58,093 nucleotides of DNA from Candidatus Binataceae bacterium. Its GTDB lineage: Bacteria > Desulfobacterota > Binatia > Binatales > Binataceae. Position 1 is the stretch's first letter; each line of letters starts with the position of its first letter. The notes under the pieces are model-generated. The model was not told where the DNA came from and did not search any database. It saw nothing but the letters and a program-made list of their open reading frames with translations. Positions 19,199-28,606 of the stretch are shown one piece after another. The translations under genes were made by a program, and so were the position numbers. The stretch spans positions 1 to 58,093 of the forward strand of contig DATGHL010000044.1 in assembly GCA_035308025.1 (NCBI GenBank), read 5' to 3'.

Positions 19199-19312
19199 GC
19201 TTCAGGTCATCAAGTCTGCGCGTAACTCGATGCGGGTTCGCCCGGCTTGCCGACGCCCGCCGCGGCGGAGCAAAATCGGCTTCATCACAGTTCGGCCCGA
19301 GGAGTTGATCGC

Positions 19313-20920
19313 ATGGCGGAACGCAAGCGCAAGTTTTACGGCTGGGGCTACGAGGATCAGGGCCCCAATGCCGAACAGCAGCAGCAAATGGCCAAGCGGA
19401 TGGCCGAGCGCTTCGGCCTCGCGGAACTGAAGATTACGCCCGCGCCAACCGCCGCCGAACTCCAGTTGCGCGCGCCGCGCGTCAAGCCGCCCGATACGCT
19501 CGCGGCGCTTTGTTCTGTCGAGCCGCACGCCCGCGCCGAACACAGCTACGGCCGCAGCTATCGCGACATCGTGAGGGCGTTTCGGCGCGACTATCCCAAT
19601 CCATTCGATTTTATCGCTTATCCGCGCGACGAAAGCGACATCGTCAATCTCCTGACGTGGTGCGACTCGGCGCGCGTTGCCGCGTCGCCGTATGGCGGCG
19701 GCTCGAGCGTGACCGGCGGCGTCGAACCGCCCAGCCGCGGCGACTATCGCGGCGCCATCTCGATCGATCTGGGCAGGCTCGATCGCGTGCTTGAAGTCGA
19801 TCGCGCGTCGCGCGCCGCGCGTATCCAGGGCGGCGTCTTCGGCCCGGCGCTCGAGGATCAGTTGCGCCCGCACGGCCTGACGTTGCGCCACTATCCTCAA
19901 TCCTTCGAGTTCTCTTCCCTCGGCGGCTGGATCGCGACGCGCTCGGGCGGCCACTACGCCACCTTGTATACGCATATCGACGACTTCGTCGAAGCGATCC
20001 GCGCCGTCACCCCGGCGGGCCTGCTCAAATCGCGCCGCCTGCCCGGCTCCGGCGCCGGACCCAGTCCCGACCGGATGTTGATCGGATCGGAAGGCATACT
20101 CGGCATCATCACGGAGGCCTGGATGCGCCTGCAGGATCGCCCGACGTTTCGCGCGGGCGCGTCGATTACGTTTCCGGATTTTCTCACCGGCGCGAAAGCC
20201 GTGCGCGCGATCTCACAGTCCGGGCTTTATCCCGCAAATTGCCGGCTGCTCGATCCCGGCGAGGCGGCAAACGCGGGTGCGAATCAGGGCGAGGCCGCGG
20301 TGCTGGTGCTGGCTTTCGAGTCCGCCGATCATCCGCTCGAGCCCTGGATGAAGCGCGCACTCGAATGCTGCGCGGATTTCGGCGGCCGGATTCCTGAGGC
20401 TGCCACCGCAACTCGCACCGATGCCGCGGCTACGCACGAAGGCGCAGCCGGCGCCTGGCGCAACGCCTTTCTCAAAGCGCCGTATCTGCGCGACGCCGTC
20501 GTCGCGATGGGCATGGTTTCCGAAACCTTCGAGACCGCGATCACCTGGGATCGCTTCGAGGATTTTCACACTCGCATGATGGAGCGCGCGCGCGACGCGG
20601 TCACGCGGGTCTGCGGCGCGGGCACGGTCTCGGTGCGCTTTACCCACGCATACCCCGACGGCCCGGCCCCCTATTACACGATTCTTGCGCCCGGCAAACG
20701 CGGCTCGGAACTCGAGCAGTGGGACGAAATCAAGCAGGCCGTGTCAGACAGTTTGATCAGCTTCGGCGGCACGATCACTCATCATCATTCGGTGGGGCGC
20801 GACCATAGGCCCTGGTACGACCGCCAGCGTCCCGAGCTCTTCGCGACGGCGCTGCGCGCTGCCAAGCGCGCGCTCGATCCCAACGCGATCCTCAATCCCG
20901 GGGTGCTGATCGATCCATGA
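19313..20920 (+). CDS. FAD-binding oxidase of the AGPS (alkyl-DHAP synthase) type
   Basis: A 535-residue flavoprotein of the VAO/PCMH fold. It starts with the AGPS-like KFYGWGYED. The FAD-binding part includes YPRDESDIVNLL, PYGGGSSVTGG, and PGSGAGPSPDRMLIGSEGILGIITEA. The C-terminal cap has HAYPDGPAPYYTI, then the polyhistidine THHHSVGRDH that in AGPS forms the active-site loop. The family makes ether lipids from acyl-DHAP, although many bacterial relatives have other 2-hydroxy acid or lipid substrates. ATG 19313 is preceded by GAGGAG. It overlaps the next gene by ATGA. Confidence 0.85.
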   Translation: MAERKRKFYGWGYEDQGPNAEQQQQMAKRMAERFGLAELKITPAPTAAELQLRAPRVKPPDTLAALCSVEPHARAEHSYGRSYRDIVRAFRRDYPNPFDFIAYPRDESDIVNLLTWCDSARVAASPYGGGSSVTGGVEPPSRGDYRGAISIDLGRLDRVLEVDRASRAARIQGGVFGPALEDQLRPHGLTLRHYPQSFEFSSLGGWIATRSGGHYATLYTHIDDFVEAIRAVTPAGLLKSRRLPGSGAGPSPDRMLIGSEGILGIITEAWMRLQDRPTFRAGASITFPDFLTGAKAVRAISQSGLYPANCRLLDPGEAANAGANQGEAAVLVLAFESADHPLEPWMKRALECCADFGGRIPEAATATRTDAAATHEGAAGAWRNAFLKAPYLRDAVVAMGMVSETFETAITWDRFEDFHTRMMERARDAVTRVCGAGTVSVRFTHAYPDGPAPYYTILAPGKRGSELEQWDEIKQAVSDSLISFGGTITHHHSVGRDHRPWYDRQRPELFATALRAAKRALDPNAILNPGVLIDP

Positions 20921-21387
20921 CGACAAGCGTTGACCGGGTCTTCGCGCGGCCGAGCTTGTTCGAGCGCGGCTTCAATCGCTTGTTCGGCGCGATGGTCGGG
21001 CTGGGTCTCGCTCTGCCGCACAACTATCTGCTGCAAGTCCGCGGACGCAAAAGCGGTCGTCTCTACTCGGCGCCGATCGACCTGCTCGTGATTGATCAGC
21101 GGCGCTTTCTGGTCTGCCCGCGCGGGCGTTCGCAGTGGGTGCGCAATGCTGAGGCCGGCGGTAAAGTTGCGCTGAAAAAGGGCTGGGCGCTGCGGAAATT
21201 CACTATCCGCGCCCTGCCCGACGATGAGAAGCCGGAAATTCTCGAGCGCTATCTCGATAGCTTCAAGCTCACCGTGCAAAGATATTTCCCCCTGCCAGCA
21301 GGTTCTCCCGCGCAAAGCTTCGCAGAGTTCGCCAACCGCTACCCGGTCTTTGAGCTGCTCGCGACGGAGGATTCATCGCAACCGTGA
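20917..21387 (+). CDS. Ddn-like (deazaflavin/F420-type) nitroreductase family protein
   Basis: A 156-residue protein resembling the DUF385/Ddn family of split-barrel F420- or flavin-binding reductases. The motifs are LLQVRGRKSGRLYSAPIDLLV and, further on, VCPRGRSQWVRNAEAGG, where the family contacts the cofactor. The ATG overlaps the AGPS-like gene stop (ATGA), and its own stop overlaps the macro-domain start, so three genes are translationally coupled. Whether it uses F420, FMN or heme is not decidable from sequence alone. Confidence 0.82.
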   Translation: MTTSVDRVFARPSLFERGFNRLFGAMVGLGLALPHNYLLQVRGRKSGRLYSAPIDLLVIDQRRFLVCPRGRSQWVRNAEAGGKVALKKGWALRKFTIRALPDDEKPEILERYLDSFKLTVQRYFPLPAGSPAQSFAEFANRYPVFELLATEDSSQP

Positions 21388-21908
21388 ATTTCGACTGGCG
21401 TGCGTGCGTGACGATCCGGCAGGGCGACCTGACCGCGGCTAACGTCGACGCGATCGTTAACGCCGCCAACAACGATCTGATCCTCGGCGGCGGTGTCGCG
21501 GGCGCGATTCGGAGCAAAGGCGGTCCGACGATTCAGCAGGAGTGCGACGCGGTCGGATCGGTGCCGATCGGCGAAGCGGCGATCACGGGCGCGGGCCGCT
21601 TGCCGGCGAAGCATGTGATTCACGCGGCCAGTATGCAGCTCGGCGGGCGCACTACCGAGCAAAGCTTGCGTGAGAGCACTCGCAATTCACTGCTGCGCGC
21701 CAAAGAGAACGGGTTGCGCACGATCGCTTTTCCCGCGATCGGCACGGGTATCGCCGGCTTTCCGCTCGCTCGATGCGCCGAGGTGATGCTCGTCGAGGTG
21801 CGCGAGCACCTGCGCGGCGCGACGTCCCTCGAGCGCGTCGAGTTCGTGCTCTACGATCGCCCTGCACTCGCGGTCTTCGAGAGCGTCTTCGTGCGGATGA
21901 CGGATTGA
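21384..21908 (+). CDS. Macro-domain protein
   Basis: A 174-residue single macro domain that probably binds or hydrolyses ADP-ribose or O-acetyl-ADP-ribose. The core signature is VDAIVNAANNDLILGGGVAGAI, and AFPAIGTGIAGFPLARCA gives the second ligand loop. The GTG start overlaps the previous stop as GTGA. The last gene of the three-gene rightward unit; the MscS gene is convergent 65 bases further on. Confidence 0.93.
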   Translation: MNFDWRACVTIRQGDLTAANVDAIVNAANNDLILGGGVAGAIRSKGGPTIQQECDAVGSVPIGEAAITGAGRLPAKHVIHAASMQLGGRTTEQSLRESTRNSLLRAKENGLRTIAFPAIGTGIAGFPLARCAEVMLVEVREHLRGATSLERVEFVLYDRPALAVFESVFVRMTD

Positions 21909-21973
21909 GACGATAGCGACGGCCAATGCTGCCGCGACTGGCCGGTCAGGGCGGCCAAGGCGGGCGGCCCGAT

Positions 21974-24076
21974 TCAGCTCTTCGCGGCAGCATCCGCCAC
22001 GGGTTCGACGGGCGGCGCGAGATCGTTCTGAATCGTCGGAATGCCGGCGGTGGCGATGCGCAGGCCGGGCTCACGCTTGATCGTGTCGAGCAGACGGCGC
22101 GTGATTTCATCGGCGGTGCGCACAGCGCCAGTGAGTCGCGCCGGATAGCGAATAACGATTTCCAGTCCGTTTGAGCCAAGGTACAGCCGGGCATTGGGCC
22201 GCGGCGTATCGATCCGAATCGCCAGCTCCTTTTCGGCGAGCCGATATTCGCTCTGGATGCGATCACGATCGCGCGCAAAGACATCGTTCACCACTTCGGT
22301 GAGCCGCTGTTCCGCAACCCGATAGTCACAGTCGGGGGCGAGTGAAAGCCGCAGTTCCTGCCATGCGAAGGTGGTGCCGGGAAGCTGGCGATAAAAGTTG
22401 CTGTTGGGCTGAAAGACCACGGAGTTGGGAAAAATGACGGCGCGGCCGGTCGGTTCACGTCCGCTGTCGTCGCCCGCGAGTTCCATCAGCGTGAGCTTGA
22501 AGAAACCACTCTCGAGCACGTCGCCGGTAATGCCGGCGATTTGGACGCGGTCGCCAACGCGCAGCCCGAAGCGGCCGCTCAAGTAGAAATATCCCGCCAT
22601 CGAGAGGATGACGTTCTGCAGGGCGAGGGCGATGCCCGCCGCGGCGAGGCCCATCACGGTGGCGAGGGCGCCGAGCTGACTGGCGAAGGCGAGCAGGGTT
22701 AGCAGCGCAATCGCGACAATCACGAGCAGGCGGCGCAACTGGAGCAACTGGGCGCGGCGCTGCGGATCCTGGACGTACCTGAAAGTGAGGCGGCGCCAGA
22801 GCGCGGCAGCGACAAAGATCGCGACCAGGATCAGGGCGAACGCGGCCGCGCGAATGATCAGACCGCGCAGCGCGTCGTTGAATTGCTGGCGGACCGCGTC
22901 ACGCCAGCGAGTGAGGCTGCCGACGTAAAGGTCGAGGAGGACCGCCTGCTTGGAGAGCGGCAGGCTGGCCGCGCTCAGAAGCTTGCCGCGCCGCGTCAGT
23001 TGGTCGATTTCGGCTTGCGTCTGTTTGAGGGTATCGGCGTTTTCATCGCCCGCGCCGCCGGTCTGTGCGAGTCCCAGACTGTCGAGTTGGGCGAGGCGCT
23101 CGAGCAGAGGAGCGCGCAGAGCCAGATCCTCATTGCGAAGGTTCTGTGAGAGCGTGATAGCCAGCGCGAGATTACGGGCCTTGCGATCGATTGCGAGGAT
23201 AGCTTCGGCGCGGCCAAGCAAGCCGGCCGACGGCATCGGGGCAAAAGCCATAGAGGAAGCGGAAACGGCGGTGGCTGCGGGCGCGGAGCGCTCGAGTTCG
23301 TCGATTTGGGTTTCAAGTCCGGCAGAACTGCCGGTGGCCTTGGTCGTCTCGAAGGCGATCATCGCGTCGATGGAATCAAGATGCGATTGGGCGAGACCGA
23401 TTTGCGCTTGCAGGGTAAGCGCCTTATGCCTGAGCGCGTCGCGCGCGGATCGTGGGGCGCTCGCCAGATCGCCGCGTAGCTGCTTGAGCTGCTCAGCGAG
23501 TCGATCGTGGCTGGCCTGCACCTGCGCGCGGCGCGCCTGGAGCTGCTCGAGCGTCGGGTCCGCGCCGTTGGCGGCGCCCAGCGCAGCAGGTTGCGGCAGT
23601 TTCACGCTCTGGCCGGTCGCGGACTGGTGCGAAGCCGCGAGCAAGGCGGCGGCAGCGCGAGCGAAATCAAAAGCCAGTTTCAAAATCTCATCAGCGGTCT
23701 GTCGTTCCTCAAGAACGTAGAGGGTTTCCTCGGGTTCGCCCGCAGAGTGAAACTGCTCGGCTACGGTGTTATGCCAGCGGATGACGCGCCCTAGATAATC
23801 GATAATCCGAGCGGGACTGAGACCGTGAGTGGACGGCGGCTCGCCGGGAAGTGGGGAAGCCGTTGCCGAGGGCGAAGGCGCGGATGGCTCCGCTGTAACG
23901 CCAGGAATAGCGGTTAACGTCGGCGAAGCCGTCGCTGCGGGCGTGCTCGTCGGTCCTTGGGCCCCGTCGCCGGCGCTGATCGTGAACAGGACCCCAAGCG
24001 CTACCAGGACGGCGGCGGCTGAGCGACGGATAGGCGGCCTTTCAAACATAGAGCGGAAACAGTTACGGCCGGACAC
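21974..24076 (-). CDS. MscS-family mechanosensitive channel with long coiled-coil N-terminus
   Basis: A 700-residue inner-membrane protein. A signal-anchor-like segment (AAAVLVALGVLFTI) is followed by a Thr/Pro/Ala-rich linker, then long helical coiled-coil regions likely periplasmic (EQLQARRAQVQASHDRLAEQL), several membrane helices, and the MscS pore helix GLAAAGIALALQNVI. The beta domain follows with GRFGLRVGDRVQIAGITGDV and IFPNSVV, then the cytoplasmic alpha/beta end. It is likely an osmotic safety valve. GTG 24076 or ATG 24049 are both possible starts. Confidence 0.9.
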   Translation of the reverse strand: MSGRNCFRSMFERPPIRRSAAAVLVALGVLFTISAGDGAQGPTSTPAATASPTLTAIPGVTAEPSAPSPSATASPLPGEPPSTHGLSPARIIDYLGRVIRWHNTVAEQFHSAGEPEETLYVLEERQTADEILKLAFDFARAAAALLAASHQSATGQSVKLPQPAALGAANGADPTLEQLQARRAQVQASHDRLAEQLKQLRGDLASAPRSARDALRHKALTLQAQIGLAQSHLDSIDAMIAFETTKATGSSAGLETQIDELERSAPAATAVSASSMAFAPMPSAGLLGRAEAILAIDRKARNLALAITLSQNLRNEDLALRAPLLERLAQLDSLGLAQTGGAGDENADTLKQTQAEIDQLTRRGKLLSAASLPLSKQAVLLDLYVGSLTRWRDAVRQQFNDALRGLIIRAAAFALILVAIFVAAALWRRLTFRYVQDPQRRAQLLQLRRLLVIVAIALLTLLAFASQLGALATVMGLAAAGIALALQNVILSMAGYFYLSGRFGLRVGDRVQIAGITGDVLESGFFKLTLMELAGDDSGREPTGRAVIFPNSVVFQPNSNFYRQLPGTTFAWQELRLSLAPDCDYRVAEQRLTEVVNDVFARDRDRIQSEYRLAEKELAIRIDTPRPNARLYLGSNGLEIVIRYPARLTGAVRTADEITRRLLDTIKREPGLRIATAGIPTIQNDLAPPVEPVADAAAKS

Positions 24077-24134
24077 AAATCGAGATCCAGCCTAACATGA
24101 ACTTGAACAGACTGCTGGCTGAGAAGCTGAAACG

Positions 24135-24170
24135 AAAAACGGACGCCCGCGAAGGGCGCCCGTTCTTTTA
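24135..24170 (-). terminator. Intrinsic terminator, probably bidirectional
   Basis: Bases 24139-24148 pair with 24154-24163 with one mismatch around a GCGAA loop. On the minus strand the stem is followed by TTTTT, and on the plus strand by TCTTTTA. It ends transcription of the small membrane-protein gene before the MscS gene. Confidence 0.8.
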
Positions 24171-24204
24171 GTGCGGGTTATTCGACCGCTATTTCTGAGG
24201 TTGC

Positions 24205-24456
24205 TCAGGCAACATGCTTGAAGCCGCCTTGGGCCGCTTCGTCCGAGGCGCTCATGCCCACCGCGGCCGCCTTCTGATTCGCCGCCGCAACGCGACCCAG
24301 AGCGAGATCAGTTAAGAGATCCTCCGAACTCAGCGGGGTCATCCGGCTTGGCAGGCCAAAGTCTGGGGCATACCTTAAGCCCCAAACGTACCAGTTGATG
24401 GCGAACAGAACTGCGGTCACTACGATTCCCAGAACAACAAATGATGGATGCAACAT
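24205..24456 (-). CDS. Small single-span membrane protein, function unknown
   Basis: An 83-residue protein with one N-terminal membrane segment (FVVLGIVVTAVLFAINWYVW) and a short polar tail (SRMTPLSSEDLLTDLALG). The ATG at 24456 has AGGGAGG nine bases upstream, which decides it over a longer open frame up to 24624. A strong terminator follows. I do not recognise the family. Confidence 0.7.
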   Translation of the reverse strand: MLHPSFVVLGIVVTAVLFAINWYVWGLRYAPDFGLPSRMTPLSSEDLLTDLALGRVAAANQKAAAVGMSASDEAAQGGFKHVA

Positions 24457-24574
24457 GGTTTCAAGCCTCCCTAACTCTTGAGTGGAAGTTAAGCATCGTT
24501 TGTGCCATCTGCAAACAGTTGATTTATTTGATGAAATTGAGCACAGCCGTTTATGTCTGAGCATACTGCGAAGA

Positions 24575-26815
24575 ATGGCTTCATTCATTTTGCGAAATGA
24601 GAAACCCCATCTCCATGATTCCAAGAAGATAGGGGACGTGTCAGAAGCTTCGCCAGAGAGTATCGAGGGGACGTTGGAGCAGATGCTCTACGTCAGCGAG
24701 GCGAGCGGCTATGCCGTGGCGATCCTTGAGATGGCGGATGTGGGGGCGGGCTCGGTGGGGCGGCGGCGAATTACGATCGTCGGCGATCTGGGCGAACTGG
24801 AGATCGGGGCGGGCTTAAAGCTGAGCGGCCGCTTTGAAAAGCATCCGCGTTATGGCGAACAGTTTCGCGTCGTAGATTTCGAAACGCTGAAGCCGGCTGG
24901 CGTCGCCGCGCTGGAGCGCTACCTGGCGGGGGAGATCAAAGGCGTCGGACCGGCTCTGGCGCGGCGGATCGTGACCTACTTCGGTGAGGCGTTGCCGGTG
25001 GTGCTGGAGACCACGCCGGAGCGGCTGCACGAGGTGCGCGGGCTGCCACGTCTGGTGGCACAACGAATCGCGGCGGCGTGGCGGGACTCGTCGGGACTGC
25101 GCGAGTTGACGGTCTTTCTGCGCGGCCACGGGATTGGCGCCGGGCACGCTCGGCGAATCCATAAAATTTACGGGCGCGAGTCGCTGGCGACGGTCAGCGC
25201 GGATCCCTATCTGCTCGCCCGCACGGTGGCGGGAATCGGTTTCCGCACCGCCGATCGCGTGGCGGAGAAGCTCGGGATTCCGCGCAACTCGACGCAGCGA
25301 GCGCGCGCCGCGATCCTCTATTTGCTCGAGCGGATGGCGGAAGAGGGTCATGTCTTTGCACCGGTGAGCCATCTGCAAGGGCAGTTCGAGACGACGCTCG
25401 AGATGGATGCGGGATTGGCGCGCGCGGCGCTTGAGGAGCTCGTGCAGAGCGGCGAGGTTTGCGTCGAGCGGACGGGCGAAGACGACGCCGTCTATCTGGC
25501 GCGGCTGCATGAGGCGGAGGTGGTCGCCGCCGATCGTTTGCATGTTTTGGCCGCGGGCCGCTCGTTAGGTGAGGCGGTCATCGCGCGCGCGCTGGAGGCT
25601 GCGGTGCGCACGAGCAGTGAATTCGAGCTCACGCCGGAGCAGCGCCAGGCGCTGACTTTCGCCCTCAAGAGCCGGGTGGCCGTGATCACCGGAGGGCCGG
25701 GGACCGGGAAGACGACGCTGCTGCGAACGCTGCTGGCGGCGCTGGATGCGGCGGGACTTAAACCGACCCTGGCGGCGCCGACCGGACGGGCGGCGCGGCG
25801 GCTGGCCGACGCCTGCGGGCGCGACGCCCGCACGATTCATCGGTTGCTCGAGTATTCGCCCGAGACGCAGACTTTTATCCGCACCGAGAACTTTCCGCTG
25901 CGGACCAATTATCTGGTGATCGACGAAGCCTCGATGATGGATGTCGAGCTGGCGGCGAGCGTGGTGCGGGCCTTGATGCCGAATTCGTCGATATTACTGG
26001 TGGGCGATCGCGATCAGTTGCCGTCGGTGGGGCCGGGCAGCGTGCTGAAGGACGTTATCGCGTCGGGGCTGGCGCCGGTGGCGGAGTTGCGCGAAGTTTT
26101 CCGGCAGGCGCGGCAAAGCCTGATTGTCGCCAATGCGCATCGCCTCAATCGTGGCGAGATGCCACAGACGACCAACGATCCGGAGAGCGATTTCTTTTTT
26201 TTCGAGCGCAATGCCCCGGAGGATGTGGCGGCGACGATCAAGCAGTTGGTGCAGCAGCGGCTGGTCGGGCGTTTTGGGATCCGTGATGCGCGCGAAATCC
26301 AGGTGCTGACCCCGATGAATCGGGGACCGCTCGGGGTCCACGCGCTCAATCGCGAGTTGCAGGAGCTGCTGAATCCGCGCGGACGGGAAATTCGCGCGGG
26401 CGATCGCCGCTTTCGCGAGGGCGATCGCGTCATCCAGTTACGCAACAATTACGAGAAGCTGGTCTTCAATGGCGCGATCGGCCGGGTCGTCTCGGTCGAT
26501 TCGGAGCGCGGGCGGGTCGGCGTCGTTTTCGACGAGGGTCACGCCGAATATGATCTCGCCGGCCTCGATGAGTTGGGACTGGCCTATGCCATCTCGATTC
26601 ATAAGAGTCAGGGCAGCCAGTATCCGGCGGTGGTGATTCCGATTCATCAGACGCACTATCTGATGCTGCGGCGCAACCTGCTCTACACCGCGATCACGAG
26701 GGCCGAGCGGGTCTGCGTGCTGGTCGGGACGCGCAGCGCGCTGGCGCAAGCAGTGCGCAACGAGGACGAACGGCGCCGCTTCAGCCGCCTGGCCGAACGG
26801 CTACGGATCGATTAG
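24575..26815 (+). CDS. recD2: RecD2-type superfamily 1 helicase
   Basis: A 746-residue helicase of the RecD2 (RecD-like, not RecBCD subunit) group. The N-terminal OB and helix-hairpin-helix part includes GEIKGVGPALARRIV and GIGFRTADRVAEKLG. Then come Walker A GGPGTGKTTLLRTLL, APTGRAARRL, motif II VIDEASMMD, VGDRDQLPSVGPG, and the C-terminal 2B motif SIHKSQGSQYPAVV with YTAITRA. It unwinds DNA 5' to 3', probably in repair. No recB or recC is near. GTG 24638, with AGGGGA before it, is an alternative start. Confidence 0.93.
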   Translation: MASFILRNEKPHLHDSKKIGDVSEASPESIEGTLEQMLYVSEASGYAVAILEMADVGAGSVGRRRITIVGDLGELEIGAGLKLSGRFEKHPRYGEQFRVVDFETLKPAGVAALERYLAGEIKGVGPALARRIVTYFGEALPVVLETTPERLHEVRGLPRLVAQRIAAAWRDSSGLRELTVFLRGHGIGAGHARRIHKIYGRESLATVSADPYLLARTVAGIGFRTADRVAEKLGIPRNSTQRARAAILYLLERMAEEGHVFAPVSHLQGQFETTLEMDAGLARAALEELVQSGEVCVERTGEDDAVYLARLHEAEVVAADRLHVLAAGRSLGEAVIARALEAAVRTSSEFELTPEQRQALTFALKSRVAVITGGPGTGKTTLLRTLLAALDAAGLKPTLAAPTGRAARRLADACGRDARTIHRLLEYSPETQTFIRTENFPLRTNYLVIDEASMMDVELAASVVRALMPNSSILLVGDRDQLPSVGPGSVLKDVIASGLAPVAELREVFRQARQSLIVANAHRLNRGEMPQTTNDPESDFFFFERNAPEDVAATIKQLVQQRLVGRFGIRDAREIQVLTPMNRGPLGVHALNRELQELLNPRGREIRAGDRRFREGDRVIQLRNNYEKLVFNGAIGRVVSVDSERGRVGVVFDEGHAEYDLAGLDELGLAYAISIHKSQGSQYPAVVIPIHQTHYLMLRRNLLYTAITRAERVCVLVGTRSALAQAVRNEDERRRFSRLAERLRID

Positions 26816-26826
26816 GTCGCGCACAT

Positions 26827-27486
26827 TCAAGGCGCTGAATCGGCAGGCGGGGCGTCAGCGGGAGCGGTCAGGGTGAAATCGGCGGCGACGTTGCAGCAGA
26901 GGCGGAAACTCGAGCCGGCGCGGGGATCGGCTTCATAGGCTTCGAGCGAACCGTCGCCGTTGACCTTGACGGCCTCGTAGCTGACCGCGCCGGAGCCGCG
27001 CGTGACGGCAAAGACGTAGTAGTGATCGGGTTCGAGCGGTTCGGGCGGGCCACTGTCCGGAATTGAAGCGATGAAGTGCGCGGGCAGGTCCCCGTATTTG
27101 ATTTCGGCGGGGGTATACTTCTTTGGGCCGGAGCCGACCATCGGGACGCCGCTAAGCAAATCTTTGGCGACTGCGAACTCCCAGACGACTACGCCGGTAT
27201 CGAAGCGCACCAAGGTTGCACCGGAATCGTGCACGGGAACGTCGAGGGTCTGTGCGCTGGAATACTTCGTCACACTCAGCGAATCGAGAAAGTCGCCGGG
27301 ATGCGCATAACTGATATGGATTTTGGCCTCAGGCGCCGCCGGCGCGCTCGCGACAGTATCGTCGGCAGCCGCGGGCTGATCGGGCGGGGCCGAAGTCTCG
27401 CGATGGGTCGTGCATCCGGCGATCAGCGCAAACGCGAGCGACGCTATGAGCAGGCGCAGCAGGCGCGCCTTACTCGATGCCGTCAT
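26827..27486 (-). CDS. Lipoprotein, function unknown
   Basis: A 219-residue lipoprotein. A basic n-region is followed by LLIASLAFALIAGC, a good lipobox. The mature protein has an Ala/Pro-rich linker and then a beta-rich domain (PGDFLDSLSVTKYS, TGVVVWEFAVAKDLL, YYVFAVTRGSGAVSYEAVKV). It contains a CC pair near the C-terminus (FRLCCNVA). The ATG at 27486 leaves a normal signal. It lies next to the DUF2231-like gene on the same strand. I cannot assign a family. Confidence 0.75.
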   Translation of the reverse strand: MTASSKARLLRLLIASLAFALIAGCTTHRETSAPPDQPAAADDTVASAPAAPEAKIHISYAHPGDFLDSLSVTKYSSAQTLDVPVHDSGATLVRFDTGVVVWEFAVAKDLLSGVPMVGSGPKKYTPAEIKYGDLPAHFIASIPDSGPPEPLEPDHYYVFAVTRGSGAVSYEAVKVNGDGSLEAYEADPRAGSSFRLCCNVAADFTLTAPADAPPADSAP

Positions 27487-27509
27487 TCGCAACAACCCCG
27501 GCGATCGGC

Positions 27510-27995
27510 TCACGACGAAAACTCGATCGGCTGGGGCAGGCTGCCACCGGCATTATAGCCGAACACCATCCAGGCGCCGTAGTCGGCGCCTTTGACGAGG
27601 ACTCCCGCCATCAGGAGCAGGAGCGCCAGAAAGGCGAGTGCGCCTCGGCGCGGCATCGGCGGCGCGAGAATCGCCCAGCCCAGCAGCCCGAGGCTGAGAC
27701 CCCAGGCCGTAAGCATCAGGTGCTCGTGTTGAAGCAGAATGCGGGCGCGGACGGCGGGCGCGACCATCACACTGGTTCCGGCAGCGAGGCCGGTGCGGAT
27801 CGCGGCCGTAGCGCTGAGCGCGCCCAACGCCAGCATCCAGAGGGCGACCCATGCCCAATTTTCGCGGCGTGCGAGCGCGGCGGCGAGGTAGAGAGCAGTT
27901 GCGCCGAGGAGAAACGCCAGCGGAAAATGCACCACCAGCGGATGGAGGTTTTGCAACACGGCGGCACCCGGGAAGTCGAACAGGTGACGCAGCAT
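27510..27995 (-). CDS. DUF2231-like four-helix membrane protein
   Basis: A 161-residue membrane protein with four hydrophobic segments. The NLHPLVVHFPLAFLLG start is typical of DUF2231, in which the histidines may bind metal or heme. Later segments are WVALWMLALGALSATAAI, LTAWGLSLGLLGWAIL and GALAFLALLLLMAGVLVKG. Function is not known for the family. Confidence 0.8.
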   Translation of the reverse strand: MLRHLFDFPGAAVLQNLHPLVVHFPLAFLLGATALYLAAALARRENWAWVALWMLALGALSATAAIRTGLAAGTSVMVAPAVRARILLQHEHLMLTAWGLSLGLLGWAILAPPMPRRGALAFLALLLLMAGVLVKGADYGAWMVFGYNAGGSLPQPIEFSS

Positions 27996-28015
27996 CGTAA
28001 CCCCCGCGGCGCGGG

Positions 28016-28369
28016 CTATTTCACTGACTTGACGGTCAGATAGTTGACGCCGCCCTTGCTGAACTGGTCGCCGGTCACAGTCACTTCGTCTTCCATCTTG
28101 TCAATCACGGCAGACGGCAGGGCCTCATCGTTCTTGGGCGGGAGCAAGGTGTACATATCGCCGCTGCCTTTTTCGACCAAGGCGACCGGAATGCCTTTTT
28201 TGGCGCATTCGGTAGCGCATTTTTTGTGATCGGCGCCATGCGCGCCCAATGTGACATAGCAGAAGCTGTCCTCGAGGGTGCCGGTTACCGTCTTCTCGGC
28301 GGCGCCGGCGGCGCCCGCGAGGGCAATCGAAATCAACAATCCGCCCGCGATGATCGCGATTCTGTTCAT
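28016..28369 (-). CDS. Small exported Cys-containing protein
   Basis: A 117-residue protein. The signal peptide (MNRIAIIAGGLLISIALAG, cut near GAAGA-A) is followed by a compact domain with three cysteines in SFCYVTLGAHG and KKCATECAKKG, and strands PVALVEKG and YTLLPPK. I have seen this domain type in exported proteins of several soil phyla; its role is not established. A perfect AAGGAGG precedes the ATG at 28369. The longer frame to 28480 is not needed. Confidence 0.78.
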   Translation of the reverse strand: MNRIAIIAGGLLISIALAGAAGAAEKTVTGTLEDSFCYVTLGAHGADHKKCATECAKKGIPVALVEKGSGDMYTLLPPKNDEALPSAVIDKMEDEVTVTGDQFSKGGVNYLTVKSVK

Positions 28370-28606
28370 GGTTCCTCCTTGAGGGTGATAGCCCGTAAGT
28401 AGCGGGCAAACGCCTGTTCCTGCGGAGTTAATTAGATAGCAGAAAAAAATTGCATGAGCGACCGCGATCACAGTCCGCAACCTCTCGGAAGTCGCACTGG
28501 TTCATTTTGAGGGATGTTTGCGGGTAAAGATCCGGGTTTTTTCTTATTCTGAACGCAGCTCGCAGACTCGCCTGCTCGCTCCGCGCGGCGGCCGCGCTCG
28601 CTAGTG

